64,000 nucleotides of DNA from Nitratireductor luteus (GCF_026162365.1 NZ_JAOANW010000010.1:124001-188000), one strand, 5' to 3'; shown: positions 17,768 through 27,231, numbered from the stretch's first letter. Notes: generated by a model from the letters alone, not told the origin. Made by a program: numbers and translations.

Positions 17768-19123
17768 TTACTCCGACCGCAGAGCTTCTTTCAACGCATG
17801 CCACGAAGCTTTCGGCGTGCGCTGCAGCGTATCGAAATCCACATGCACGAGGCCGAAGCGCTTTTCATAGCCCAGCGCCCATTCGTAATTGTCGAGCAGC
17901 GACCAGATGAAATAGCCTTTCAGCGGCACGCCGGCGTCGATGGCCTGGCGTACCTTTGCCAGATGCCGGTTGAGGAAATCGATGCGGGCTGGATCGCCGA
18001 CCGCACCGCCGGCGAGCCGATCCGCCGAGGCCATGCCGTTTTCCGTCACATAGATGGGCAGGCCCTTGGCATAGTCGCGATGAACCCGGTCGATGAAGAA
18101 CGCGAGCCCATCGGGATAAATCTCCCAGTCCATCAGCGTCTTGGGAAGCGGTCCCTCGACCTCCTTCAGCGCGGGGAACTGGCCGCTCCCGTCCGGGGCG
18201 ATGAGCTTGCGCGTGTAGTAGTTGATGCCCACCCAGTCGACCGGTTCGGCGATAATGTCGAAATCACGCTCGTATCCTTCCGGCATATGCGGCCCGAGCC
18301 CCGCCAGAACCTCCTCCGGATAGGATTTCTTGAAGACGCCATCCAGGAACCAGCGATTATAGATGCCGTCATAGAGCCTGGCCGCTTCTTCCGCCTCCGC
18401 ACTGTCGTCGGCAGGGGCGGCATATTCGAAATTCGTCACGAGGCCCAGATTCTTCATTCCCAGCGCCCGCATCGCCTGGATCGAGCGCCCGTGAGCCAAG
18501 AGCACATGATGCATGGCCCGCGCCGTCGCCCGTATGTCGCGCAGCCCGGGGGCATGATGCCCCATGAAATGGCTGAGCCAGGCAACGCACCAGGGCTCGT
18601 TGATGGGCGCCGCCGCATGGATGCGGTCGCCCACGCGGCGCATGATCACATCCGTGTAGTCGGCGAACCACGACGCGATGTCGCGGTTGCGCCAACCGCC
18701 GAGATCGGCCAGCGGCGCCGGCAGATCCCAGTGATAGAGCGTGGCGAAGGGCTTGATGCCACGCTCCAGCATGCCGTCGACAAGCCGGTCGTAGAAATCG
18801 AGCCCTTCCTCGTTCGCCCTTCCCCTGCCCTCCGGCAGCACCCGCGCCCACGACATCGAAAAGCGATAGGCATCGAGCCCTGCATCGCGCACAAGGTCGA
18901 GGTCTTCGGGCCAGCGGTGATAGTGATCGCACGCCACCGAACCATCTTCGCCGCGCGCGGTCGCGGTATTGCCGGGTGTAGCAGCGAACGTATCCCAATG
19001 CGACGCACCGCATCCGCCGAAGCGCGATCCCTCGATCTGATAACTCGAAGCGGCGACGCCGAAGAGAAAGCCTTCTGGGTAATCCGCACGTTTGCAATCG
19101 ATTACATCATATTCGCTATTCAT
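17768..19123 (-). CDS. GH1 beta-glucosidase
   Basis: This 451-residue cytoplasmic glycoside hydrolase family 1 enzyme hydrolyses terminal beta-glucosides such as cellobiose by a retaining mechanism. The N-terminus has the family motif PEGFLFGVAASSYQIEG. The acid/base is Glu176 in INEPWC, and the nucleophile is Glu361 in IYVTENGMA. Near the C-terminus, WSLLDNYEWALGYEKRFGLVHVDF is the usual aglycone and phosphate-free glucose site. ATG 19123 is chosen because the first family motif follows at once. It lies 47 bases after the AglR-like gene on the same strand, so it probably belongs to that regulator's operon. That is unusual next to an alpha-glucoside transporter. Confidence 0.92.
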   Translation of the reverse strand: MNSEYDVIDCKRADYPEGFLFGVAASSYQIEGSRFGGCGASHWDTFAATPGNTATARGEDGSVACDHYHRWPEDLDLVRDAGLDAYRFSMSWARVLPEGRGRANEEGLDFYDRLVDGMLERGIKPFATLYHWDLPAPLADLGGWRNRDIASWFADYTDVIMRRVGDRIHAAAPINEPWCVAWLSHFMGHHAPGLRDIRATARAMHHVLLAHGRSIQAMRALGMKNLGLVTNFEYAAPADDSAEAEEAARLYDGIYNRWFLDGVFKKSYPEEVLAGLGPHMPEGYERDFDIIAEPVDWVGINYYTRKLIAPDGSGQFPALKEVEGPLPKTLMDWEIYPDGLAFFIDRVHRDYAKGLPIYVTENGMASADRLAGGAVGDPARIDFLNRHLAKVRQAIDAGVPLKGYFIWSLLDNYEWALGYEKRFGLVHVDFDTLQRTPKASWHALKEALRSE

Positions 19124-19170
19124 CAAAAATCTCTTTTCTGAAAATTTGCGTCCACGCCATCCAGCCCCAT

Positions 19171-20256
19171 TCAAGCTGGGAATACCCGGTGCCTGCCGAC
19201 GGTTTCTCTCAAGGGTCCGGTCGTCGTTCCAATCACGAATTCGGCTTCCCACAGTTCCTGTCTGGGCGGGGCATTGGCGGGCGCGTCGATCCGCTCCAGG
19301 AGGATTTCCGCCGCGCGGCGCCCAGCCTCCCGAATCGAAGAGCGCATGGCGGTGAAGAACGGGATACCCCTGCCCCCACCCTCGCTCGGTGCCTGGAGAA
19401 AGGAAAGATCGTCGTCGAAGGCGATGATCGATATATCCGCTCCCGCCTTCAGCCCGAGCTCCCCCATCGCCCTGATCACGCCCATCGCCGGCAGCACGCT
19501 GGCCACCAGGAATGCGGTCGGCGGGTTATCGCCCTCGAGCAGCTTCTTGGCAACGCGGTGGCCGTAAGGCTCCACCATATCCGCTCCGAAGATCAGGCCG
19601 GCGTCGAGCGGTACGCCCCTTGCCTGATGGGCATCCTCATAGCCCCGCCGGCGTCTGCCCGCGAAGTTCATCGTCTCGATGCCGTTGACGAGCGCGATCC
19701 GCCGGTGCCCCATATCGAACAGGAACTCCGTCGCCCGGCGGAAAGCTCGCCTGTTGTTGACGTCCAGCCAGGAATAGTCGCTTGCCAGATCGTCGCACCG
19801 GCCATGGACGACGAAGGGCAATCCAAGGGAATTGAGCAGCGGAATGCGCGGATCGTTGGTTGCCGGGCCGTGGACGACGACCCCGTCGACGCGGCTTCGG
19901 CTGGCAAAATCGCGATAGACGTCTGCCTCGTCCTCGCGGGCCACCACCTTGATCAGCATCTCATAGCCGAACTGGGCATAGACCTCGCCCGCCCCCGCCA
20001 TGAAGTCGGAGAAATGCGGGTTGATCATCATATGCTCCGCCAGCGGCACGACATGGCCGATGGCGCAGGCCTTGCCCGTGGCCAGGCTGGCCGCGCTGGC
20101 GCTCGGCCGGTAGTTGAGCCGGTTGGCCGCCTCGATCACCCTCGCGCGCGTCTTCTCGTTGACTTCGGGAAAGCCGTTGAGCGCGCGCGAAACGGTGGTC
20201 GGGGAAAGACCCAACACCTGCGAAAGCCGTTTCAGATTGACCGCACCACGAGCCAC
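19171..20256 (-). CDS. aglR: LacI-family repressor of the agl operon
   Basis: This 361-residue regulator has the headpiece NLKRLSQVLGLSPTTVSRALNG followed by the hinge (NYRPSASAASLATGKACAIG) and the sugar-binding core. It starts at GTG 20256 with GGGAGAG upstream. It is divergent from aglE, and two LacI-type palindromes with a central CAAAGCGCTTTG lie in the shared intergenic region, one right in front of its own start. Repression of aglEFGAK and of itself, relieved by an alpha-glucoside, fits the Sinorhizobium agl precedent. The symbol rests on synteny plus family. Confidence 0.82.
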   Translation of the reverse strand: MARGAVNLKRLSQVLGLSPTTVSRALNGFPEVNEKTRARVIEAANRLNYRPSASAASLATGKACAIGHVVPLAEHMMINPHFSDFMAGAGEVYAQFGYEMLIKVVAREDEADVYRDFASRSRVDGVVVHGPATNDPRIPLLNSLGLPFVVHGRCDDLASDYSWLDVNNRRAFRRATEFLFDMGHRRIALVNGIETMNFAGRRRRGYEDAHQARGVPLDAGLIFGADMVEPYGHRVAKKLLEGDNPPTAFLVASVLPAMGVIRAMGELGLKAGADISIIAFDDDLSFLQAPSEGGGRGIPFFTAMRSSIREAGRRAAEILLERIDAPANAPPRQELWEAEFVIGTTTGPLRETVGRHRVFPA

Positions 20257-20273
20257 CGACGTAACTCTCCCTC

Positions 20274-20291
20274 TTTCAAAGCGCTTTGAAA
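20274..20291. promoter_or_regulatory. AglR operator 1
   Basis: TTTCAAAGCGCTTTGAAA is a perfect 18-base palindrome with the central CG typical of LacI-family operators. It lies 18 bases upstream of the aglR start, so it fits autorepression. Confidence 0.75.
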
Positions 20292-20559
20292 CTATTTCTT
20301 ATCATCCAAAACAAATCAAGGCCGTCAATTACATTCGACCCAGACATCCACGACATCGTAGCGAAAACCACTGATAAATCCGTATGTTCTGCCATGGACT
20401 GCATTGACGCGACTTGACTCAACCGACCCGAAGGGCGATGCTAAAGCAACCAAAGCGCTTTGAAGCTTTGGCGATATTGTCGAAAACGTCGTGCCAGGCG
20501 GCACGCCTGGTTCGGATTTTCTGGCTGCGGCATGCAGCAGCCGATTGTGGAGGAAACCA
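20292..20559. other. aglR-aglE divergent control region
   Basis: The intergenic region holds both operators. Between them, TTGACT (20414-20419) is a possible -35 for aglE, but no good -10 at the right distance is visible. The aglE SD (GGAGGAAA) is at about 20549-20556. I see no gene here. Confidence 0.5.
20451..20462. promoter_or_regulatory. AglR operator 2
   Basis: CAAAGCGCTTTG is identical to the core of operator 1 and lies 98 bases before the aglE start. Starts of the two cores are 174 bases apart, which would allow repression by DNA looping between two dimers. Confidence 0.7.
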
Positions 20560-21927
20560 ATGATTAGACCGAGGATTTCGGGCACGGTTGCTTGCGCGCT
20601 GTCGCTAGCGCTCACCTGCGGCGTGGCGGGGGCGCAGGAACTCAAGTTCGCGCCGGGCGAGGACAGCCGCTTCAACTGGGACAGCTATGAAGAGTTCAAG
20701 GCCGCGAACGATCTTTCAGGACAGGAGCTGACCATATTCGGTCCCTGGCTATCCGCCGACGAGGAACTGTTCGAGTCAATTCTGGCCTATTTCGAAGATG
20801 CGACCGGCGCGACCGTCAACTATTCCGGCTCGGACTCTTTCGAGCAGCAGATCGTCATCGACACGCAGTCGGGCAGCGCACCCAATATAGCCGTTTTCCC
20901 GCAGCCCGGCCTTGCCGCCAACCTCGCGGAAAAAGGCTATCTCGCTTCACTGGGCAGCGAGACCGCAGATTGGGTCAAGGAGAATTATGCTGCCGGCCAG
21001 TCCTGGGTCGACCTCGGCACCTATGCCGGCAAGGACGGGACGGAGAATTTCTACGCCTTTCCGTACAAGGCCGACGTCAAATCACTGGTCTGGTACGTCC
21101 CCGAGAACTTCGAGGATGCGGGCTACGAGGTTCCGGAGACCATGGAGGACCTGAAAGCCCTTACCGAGCAGATCGTGGCGGACGGCGAGACGCCGTGGTG
21201 CATCGGTCTGGGCTCGGGCGGCGCCACGGGTTGGCCGGCGACCGACTGGGTTGAGGACATGATGCTGCGCACCCAGCCGCCGGAAGTCTATGACCAGTGG
21301 GTCCGCAACGAGATCCCCTTCGACGACGAGCGTATCGTAGCTGCTATCGAAGAATTCGGCTGGTTCGCGCGCAATAACGACTTTGTCGATGGCGGCACCG
21401 AAGGCGTGGTCTCCACGGATTTCCGTGACAGCCCCAAGGGCCTCTTTGCCTCACCGCCCAAATGCTACATGCACCACCAGGCTTCCTTCATTCCGAGCTT
21501 CTTCCCCGAGGGAACCGAACTCGGCCTCGACGCCGACTTCTTCTATATGCCGGCTTATGAGAGCAAGGATCTCGGCAAGCCCGTGCTAGGCGCGGGAACG
21601 GTGTTCGCGATCACCGAAGATTCCGATGCAGCGCGCGCTTTCATCGAGTTCCTGAAGGCGCCCGTGGCTCATGAATTGTGGATGGCGCAGTCCGGTTTCC
21701 TGACCGCCTACACCGGGGTCAACGCCGAAGCCTATGCCAACGACCCCCTCAAGAAGCAGGGCGACATCCTGGCCAGCGCGACGACCTTCCGCTTCGACGG
21801 GTCGGACCTGATGCCGGGCCGCATCGGCGCCGGCGCCTTTTGGACGGGCATGATCGACTATGTCGGCGGCAAGTCAGCCGAAGATGTCGCGTCTGACATC
21901 CAGAAGGAGTGGGACGCGATCAAGTAG
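20560..21927 (+). CDS. aglE: Alpha-glucoside ABC transporter, substrate-binding protein
   Basis: This 455-residue periplasmic protein has a Sec signal peptide (ISGTVACALSLALTCGVAGAQE, cleavage after AGA). The body is a family 1 (MalE-like) binding protein; the segment GQELTIFGPWLSADEELFESIL is characteristic of AglE. Aromatic residues likely to stack on sugar are plentiful (VKSLVWYVPENF, FWTGMIDYVGG). ATG 20560 has a clean SD, GTGGAGGAAA. It captures alpha-glucosides such as sucrose, maltose or trehalose and hands them to AglF/AglG. A 12-base-pair hairpin follows its stop, which should raise its yield over the permeases. Confidence 0.9.
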   Translation: MIRPRISGTVACALSLALTCGVAGAQELKFAPGEDSRFNWDSYEEFKAANDLSGQELTIFGPWLSADEELFESILAYFEDATGATVNYSGSDSFEQQIVIDTQSGSAPNIAVFPQPGLAANLAEKGYLASLGSETADWVKENYAAGQSWVDLGTYAGKDGTENFYAFPYKADVKSLVWYVPENFEDAGYEVPETMEDLKALTEQIVADGETPWCIGLGSGGATGWPATDWVEDMMLRTQPPEVYDQWVRNEIPFDDERIVAAIEEFGWFARNNDFVDGGTEGVVSTDFRDSPKGLFASPPKCYMHHQASFIPSFFPEGTELGLDADFFYMPAYESKDLGKPVLGAGTVFAITEDSDAARAFIEFLKAPVAHELWMAQSGFLTAYTGVNAEAYANDPLKKQGDILASATTFRFDGSDLMPGRIGAGAFWTGMIDYVGGKSAEDVASDIQKEWDAIK

Positions 21928-21938
21928 CAGAAGCCGAT

Positions 21939-21966
21939 CGAAGAGGGCGGAACCCCGCCCTCTTCG
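21939..21966 (+). other. Stem-loop between aglE and aglF
   Basis: CGAAGAGGGCGG (21939-21950) pairs perfectly with CCGCCCTCTTCG (21955-21966) around a 4-base loop. There is no T-run, so it is more likely an mRNA-stabilising or partially terminating hairpin, comparable in place to the malE-malF repeats of E. coli. Confidence 0.75.
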
Positions 21967-22011
21967 CGGCCACTTCGGGCAGACCAAGAAGATTGAGCCG
22001 AGGGGAAAAGC

Positions 22012-23169
22012 GTGGCTATTTCAGGAACTATGGCGCCTCCGCCGCCCACCGCGTTGTCGAGACTGGTCTCGCATCTGATCACGGCTCTTCTGACGCTCGT
22101 CATCATGATTGCCGGCATTGTGATCAGCGTGGCTGCTGCCGTTGCCGCCTTCGCCGCCATCAGCCTCGTGCTACCCGACATCAAGCTGTTGACCGCCACC
22201 TTGGTGATGATCCTTGGCGTTGCCGCCTGCTTCGGCTATTTCTGGGGCTCCAACAGGCTGCTCGACACGCTCTATCCTGCCCGAGGCGAGAATGTCGGCG
22301 CCAACCTGACCAAGGCAAACGCCATCAGGCCATGGCTTTTCCTGGGTCCCGCGATCGTCATTCTGGGCCTTTATCTGGTTTACCCGGTCGTCAATTCAGT
22401 AGTCCTCAGCTTCCACGGGCCGAACGGCGAGAACTGGGTCGGCCTCGCCAATTATCGCTGGCTTGCCGGCGACGCGGCATTTCGCGAGAGCATGCGCAAC
22501 AACATCCTTTGGCTGTTCGTCGTGCCCGCCGCCGCCACCTTCTTCGGCCTTATCTCGGCCGCGCTCACCGACCGCATTTCCTGGGGCAACGTCGCCAAGA
22601 GCCTCATCTTCATGCCGATGGCCATTTCCTTCATCGGCGCCAGCGTCATCTGGAAATTCATCTACGATTATCGCGCCGCCGGCTCAGAACAGATCGGTCT
22701 CCTCAACGCCATCGTGACATCCTTCGGCTTCGAGCCGCAGGCATGGATCACGGTCCCCTTCTGGAACAATTTCTTCCTCATGGTCGTGCTGATCTGGATT
22801 CAGACCGGCTTTGCCATGGTCATCCTCTCCGCCGCTCTGCGCGGCATTCCCGAGGAGACCATCGAAGCTGCGATAATCGACGGCGCATCGCCCTTCCAGA
22901 TCTTCTACAAGATCAAGGTGCCGCAGATTTGGGGCACCATCGCCGTTGTATGGACCACCATCACCATCCTCGTGCTCAAGGTTTTCGACATCGTCCTTGC
23001 CATGACCAATGGGCAATGGGGCAGTCAGGTGCTGGCCAATTACATGTTCGACTGGATGTTCCGCGGGCTCGACTTCGGCCGGGCCTCGACCATCGCCCTC
23101 GTGATCATGGCCATGGTCATCCCCATCATGATCTGGAATATCCGCGAAGCCCGGAAGGACATCAAATGA
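22012..23169 (+). CDS. aglF: Alpha-glucoside ABC transporter, permease 1
   Basis: This 385-residue inner-membrane protein starts at GTG 22012 (SD GAGGGGAAAAGC). It is longer than MalF-type cores because two extra N-terminal hydrophobic segments (about residues 25-85) precede the conserved permease domain, which begins near NAIRPWLFLGPAIVILGLYLVYPV. The EAA-type loop that docks the ATPase is visible as PEETIEAAIIDGASPFQIFYKIKVPQ. It pairs with AglG. Its last four bases overlap the aglG start (ATGA), which implies coupled translation. Confidence 0.92.
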   Translation: MAISGTMAPPPPTALSRLVSHLITALLTLVIMIAGIVISVAAAVAAFAAISLVLPDIKLLTATLVMILGVAACFGYFWGSNRLLDTLYPARGENVGANLTKANAIRPWLFLGPAIVILGLYLVYPVVNSVVLSFHGPNGENWVGLANYRWLAGDAAFRESMRNNILWLFVVPAAATFFGLISAALTDRISWGNVAKSLIFMPMAISFIGASVIWKFIYDYRAAGSEQIGLLNAIVTSFGFEPQAWITVPFWNNFFLMVVLIWIQTGFAMVILSAALRGIPEETIEAAIIDGASPFQIFYKIKVPQIWGTIAVVWTTITILVLKVFDIVLAMTNGQWGSQVLANYMFDWMFRGLDFGRASTIALVIMAMVIPIMIWNIREARKDIK

Positions 23170-24302
23170 GCACGGCAGTCGGCAACCGCCCGGCCCTTTC
23201 GTGGGCCGTCAACCTCGCTGTCCTGCTATTGGTCGCTATCTGGACTTTGCCAACCTTCGGCATCCTCGTCTCGTCCCTTCGCGACAAGGACCAGCTCGCC
23301 GTCAGCGGCTGGTGGACCGCGCTTACATCGTCAGAGCAGAACATCATCGCCCGCGCAGCGCCTCCCGACGAGGCCGTGGAGCAAGGCGGCCAATGGATAA
23401 TCGCCGGCAATTTGTTCGAAAGCGGCTCAGGGCGGGTCAGCGCCTTCGGCACCTCCTCGCGCGAGCCCAGCGCCTACGAACCGGGTGAAGTCGTCGAGAT
23501 GCGGGGTGGCGGCACAGCTACCGTCGAGGAAAACGGCGACTACCGGCTTGTCTATTCCGAAAAGCCCGAGGGCCGGCGCGGCGAGCGCCTCTTCATCACG
23601 ATCCGCGAAGCACCGCGATTCACGACCGAAAACTACGAAAACGTCCTGTTCTCGGAAGGCATCGGCCAGAGCTTCATCAACACGCTGACCGTCACCATAC
23701 CGGCCACCGTGATCCCCATTCTGATCGCCGCCTATGCGGCCTATGCACTCTCCTGGATGCAGTTTCCGGGCCGGGCGCTGCTGCTGGCCACGATCGTCGG
23801 CCTTCTCGTCGTTCCGCTACAGATGTCGCTCATTCCGCTGCTGCGCCTCTACAACGATATCGGTATCGGCAAATCCTTCATCGGCATCTGGATCGCCCAC
23901 ACCGGCTTCGGTCTGCCGCTCGCCGTCTATCTCCTGCGCAACTACATCTCCGGCCTGCCGCGCGAGATCATCGAAAGCGCCAGGGTGGACGGCGCGTCGG
24001 ATTTCGAGATTTTCCGCAAGATCGTGCTGCCCCTGTCCTTCCCGGCACTAGCGTCCTTCGCCATCTTCCAGTTCCTCTGGGTCTGGAACGACCTGCTGGT
24101 CGCCACCGTCTTCCTCGGCAATAACGAAGAGCAGCTCGTGCTGACGGGACGGCTCCGCGAACTGCTTGGCTCGCGCGGCGGCAACTGGGAAATCCTGACC
24201 GCCTCGGCCTTCGTCGCCATCGTGGTGCCCATCATCGTCTTCTTCGCACTTCAACGCTATCTCGTCCGGGGCCTGCTTGCCGGCTCCGTCAAAGGGGGCT
24301 GA
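23166..24302 (+). CDS. aglG: Alpha-glucoside ABC transporter, permease 2 with large periplasmic insert
   Basis: This 378-residue MalG-type permease starts at ATG 23166, overlapping the aglF stop. After the first membrane segment the normal periplasmic SGWWTAL and FTTENYENVL stretches are separated by about 95 extra residues (about 58-150). The insert is soluble and rich in Gly, Glu and beta-type sequence (e.g. GDYRLVYSEKPEG). The docking loop for the ATPase is PREIIESARVDGASDFEIFRKIVLP. The frame stays open far upstream through aglF, but there is no reason to assume a fusion. It ends seven bases before the aglA ATG. Confidence 0.92.
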   Translation: MSTAVGNRPALSWAVNLAVLLLVAIWTLPTFGILVSSLRDKDQLAVSGWWTALTSSEQNIIARAAPPDEAVEQGGQWIIAGNLFESGSGRVSAFGTSSREPSAYEPGEVVEMRGGGTATVEENGDYRLVYSEKPEGRRGERLFITIREAPRFTTENYENVLFSEGIGQSFINTLTVTIPATVIPILIAAYAAYALSWMQFPGRALLLATIVGLLVVPLQMSLIPLLRLYNDIGIGKSFIGIWIAHTGFGLPLAVYLLRNYISGLPREIIESARVDGASDFEIFRKIVLPLSFPALASFAIFQFLWVWNDLLVATVFLGNNEEQLVLTGRLRELLGSRGGNWEILTASAFVAIVVPIIVFFALQRYLVRGLLAGSVKGG

Positions 24303-24309
24303 CCACTTC

Positions 24310-26004
24310 ATGAACGTCATTGCGAGCGCTCCGTCGATGAACGCGCATATCCAAACCGACAATCCGCCCGACCTGGACTGGTGGCGCGGCGCGGTGATCT
24401 ATCAGATCTATCCGCGCTCCTTTCAGGACTCGGACGGCGATGGCATCGGCGATCTCCGGGGCATCACCCGCCGGCTGCCCTACGTGGCCTCGCTCGGCGT
24501 CGATGCGGTGTGGATATCGCCTTTCTTCAAATCGCCGCAGAAGGATTTCGGGTACGATATTTCCGACTACCGCGACGTCGACCCGATGTTCGGCACCCTG
24601 GCCGATTTCGATGCGCTGATTGCCGAGGCACATCGGCTGGGCATCAAGATCATCATCGACCAGGTCTATTCGCATACATCCGACAAGCATCCATGGTTCG
24701 CCGAGAGCCGGGCGAACCGCGACAATGCCAAAGCGGACTGGTATGTGTGGGCCGACCCCAAGCCGGACGGCGCGCCGCCGAGCAACTGGCTCTCCGTCTT
24801 CGGCGGGTCGTCCTGGCAGTGGGACACGACGCGCCGACAGTATTATCTGCACCATTTCCTGGCCAGCCAGCCGGATCTCAACTTCCACAATCCCGAAGTG
24901 CAGGACGCGGTTCTCGATACCGCACGCTTCTGGCTCGACCGCGGCGTCGACGGTTTCCGCCTCGACACCCTCAACTTCTTCTTCCACAGCACCGGACTGG
25001 AGGACAACCCGGCCCTGCCGCCCGAAGAGCGCAACGCCGTGAGCACGCCGGCAGTCAATCCCTACAGCTATCAGCGCCACGTCTACGACAAGAACCGGCC
25101 GGAGAACCTGGATTTCCTAAAACGGTTCCGCACCCTCCTCAACGAATATCCGGGCGCGGTGGCCGTCGGCGAAGTCGGCGAGAGCCATCGCGGGCTGGAG
25201 CTTATCGGCGCCTACACCTCGGGCGGCGACAAGGTGCATATGTGCTATTCCTTCGACTTCCTTGCGCCGGACCCGCTGACCCCGGCCCACATCCGCAAGA
25301 CGTTGACCGACTTCGATGACAGCGCGCCTGACGGCTGGTCGTGCTGGAGCTTTTCCAATCACGATGTGGTGCGCCACGCCTCGCGCTGGGCCGACCGGAC
25401 CGAAGATCGCGACGCCTATCTGCGCATGGCCGCCGCTCTGCTCCTGACGCTCAAGGGCTCCGCCTGCCTTTACCAAGGCGAAGAGCTGGGGCTGACCGAG
25501 GCCATCCTCGATTTCGACGATTTGCAGGATCCCTACGGCATTCAGTTCTGGCCCGAGTTCAAGGGCCGCGACGGCTGCCGCACGCCGATGGTGTGGGAAA
25601 GCGGCAGCCCCAATGGCGGCTTCAGCGGCGGCCGGCCCTGGCTTCCCGTGCCGGCGGAGCACCTGCATCTTGCCGTATCGGAACAGGAGCATGGCGAGAG
25701 CCTGCTGCAGCACTACCGGATGCTGATCGCGCTGCGCAGCAGGAACATTGAGCTGACCAAGGGAACGCTGCGCTTCATCGGCGACAGCGACGCCGTGCTG
25801 GCGTTCGAGCGCCGCTTCGGCGACCGCACCATTGTGGTTGCCATCAACATGTCGGGCATCACGGCCCAGGTAGATCTGCCGGATAACGGCCTCAGGGCCA
25901 TAGCCGGTTTCGACGACAAGGCACGGCTGGAGGATGGGCGGTTGACGCTCGAGCCGTATGGATACTGGCTGGCCAGACAGCGCCAGGGGAGTGAGATCGC
26001 ATGA
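24310..26004 (+). CDS. aglA: GH13 alpha-glucosidase
   Basis: This 564-residue cytoplasmic enzyme hydrolyses the imported alpha-glucosides. The (beta/alpha)8 family 13 motifs are present: region I DQVYSHTSDKHPWF, region II GFRLDTLNF with nucleophile Asp219, region III VAVGEVGE with acid/base Glu288, and region IV FSNHDVVR with Asp352. The QxYPRSFxDxxGDGIGDLRGI start is that of the oligo-1,6-glucosidase/alpha-glucosidase subfamily. The ATG at 24310 is preferred over one 11 codons upstream that lies inside aglG. Its last four bases overlap aglK. Confidence 0.94.
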   Translation: MNVIASAPSMNAHIQTDNPPDLDWWRGAVIYQIYPRSFQDSDGDGIGDLRGITRRLPYVASLGVDAVWISPFFKSPQKDFGYDISDYRDVDPMFGTLADFDALIAEAHRLGIKIIIDQVYSHTSDKHPWFAESRANRDNAKADWYVWADPKPDGAPPSNWLSVFGGSSWQWDTTRRQYYLHHFLASQPDLNFHNPEVQDAVLDTARFWLDRGVDGFRLDTLNFFFHSTGLEDNPALPPEERNAVSTPAVNPYSYQRHVYDKNRPENLDFLKRFRTLLNEYPGAVAVGEVGESHRGLELIGAYTSGGDKVHMCYSFDFLAPDPLTPAHIRKTLTDFDDSAPDGWSCWSFSNHDVVRHASRWADRTEDRDAYLRMAAALLLTLKGSACLYQGEELGLTEAILDFDDLQDPYGIQFWPEFKGRDGCRTPMVWESGSPNGGFSGGRPWLPVPAEHLHLAVSEQEHGESLLQHYRMLIALRSRNIELTKGTLRFIGDSDAVLAFERRFGDRTIVVAINMSGITAQVDLPDNGLRAIAGFDDKARLEDGRLTLEPYGYWLARQRQGSEIA

Positions 26005-27089
26005 CGAGCGTATTGTTGAAGAATATCAAGAAGAGCTACGGCGTAACCGAAGTGATCCACGGCATCGATCTCGAGATCGAGCCGGGGGAGTTCGTCGTGT
26101 TCGTGGGCCCGTCGGGCTGCGGAAAGTCCACGCTGCTGCGCATGATCGCCGGGCTGGAATCCATTACCGGCGGCGATATGTATATCGACGACCAGCGCGT
26201 CAACGACATCCCGCCCTCCCAGCGTGGCATCGCCATGGTCTTCCAGTCCTACGCGCTCTACCCGCATATGAGCGTCTACGACAACATGGCCTTCGGCATG
26301 AAGATCGCCAAGGCTCCCAAGGCCGAGATCGAAAGGCGGGTGAAGGCGGCCGCCGAGATCCTGCAGCTCGAGCCCTATCTGGACCGCTTGCCCAAGGCGC
26401 TTTCCGGCGGCCAGCGGCAGCGCGTCGCCATCGGCCGCGCCATCGTGCGCGATCCCAAGGTCTTCCTCTTCGACGAACCGCTGTCGAACCTCGATGCGGC
26501 ACTTCGCGTGGCCACCCGTATCGAGATCGCCAAGCTCAAGGAATCCATGCCCGATTCCACCATGGTCTATGTGACTCACGACCAGGTGGAGGCAATGACG
26601 CTGGCCGACCGCATCGTGGTCCTGTCCGCTGGCCGTATCGAGCAGGTCGGTGCGCCCATCGAGCTCTATGAGCGCCCAGCCAATCTCTTCGTGGCCCAGT
26701 TCATCGGCTCGCCCGCGATGAACATCCAGCCGGCGAAGATCGAAAAGGCCGGCGAGAAGACCACCGTCAAGCTTGGCAATGGAATGGCCGAGTTGCCGAT
26801 ACCTTCCGAAGCCGGCTCCGAAGGCCGGACCGTGCAGTTCGGCGTGCGGCCCGAAGATTTGAGCATCGCCACCAACGGCAGCGGTCTGTTCAATGGCCGG
26901 GTCGATATCGTGGAATCTCTCGGCGAGGTGACGAACGTCTATCTCGACGTGGAGAACGCGCCCGAACCGGTCATCCTGAAACTGCAGGGCGTGCAGAAGC
27001 TCGGTCGCGGGGAGACCATCTCGCTCGCCGCCGATCCCGCCAAGATGCACCTTTTCAACGAGCAGGGCCGCTCGCTGCTTCATCTCTAG
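26001..27089 (+). CDS. aglK: Alpha-glucoside ABC transporter, ATPase
   Basis: This 362-residue MalK/UgpC-type ATPase has Walker A GPSGCGKST, the Q-loop in FQSYALYPHMSVYDN, signature LSGGQRQRVAIGRAIVR, Walker B VFLFDEPLSNLD and switch His in YVTHDQVEAM. The C-terminal 120 residues form the regulatory OB-fold (TOBE) domain (RTVQFGVRPEDLSI). It energises AglFG. In many rhizobia such ATPases can serve several sugar transporters. The overlap ATGA with aglA shows it is the last coupled gene of the operon. Confidence 0.94.
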   Translation: MTSVLLKNIKKSYGVTEVIHGIDLEIEPGEFVVFVGPSGCGKSTLLRMIAGLESITGGDMYIDDQRVNDIPPSQRGIAMVFQSYALYPHMSVYDNMAFGMKIAKAPKAEIERRVKAAAEILQLEPYLDRLPKALSGGQRQRVAIGRAIVRDPKVFLFDEPLSNLDAALRVATRIEIAKLKESMPDSTMVYVTHDQVEAMTLADRIVVLSAGRIEQVGAPIELYERPANLFVAQFIGSPAMNIQPAKIEKAGEKTTVKLGNGMAELPIPSEAGSEGRTVQFGVRPEDLSIATNGSGLFNGRVDIVESLGEVTNVYLDVENAPEPVILKLQGVQKLGRGETISLAADPAKMHLFNEQGRSLLHL

Positions 27090-27231
27090 CGTAAGACATA
27101 TCCGCCGGTGCCGCGCCCAATCTGCGGGCCGGGGCGTGACGCCTGGGTAAACTCGTGCTATGTGCGCGGCAACTGACGGCACCGATGGCGACGAATGTTC
27201 CCGCCGCCGCATTGATCCATTGCGTGACACC

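Noticed and set aside
21909-24302. A 797-codon frame suggesting a long AglG fusion
   Set aside because: Its first 419 codons lie out of frame across aglF and translate to Arg/His-rich nonsense. ATG 23166, overlapping the aglF stop, is the natural aglG start.
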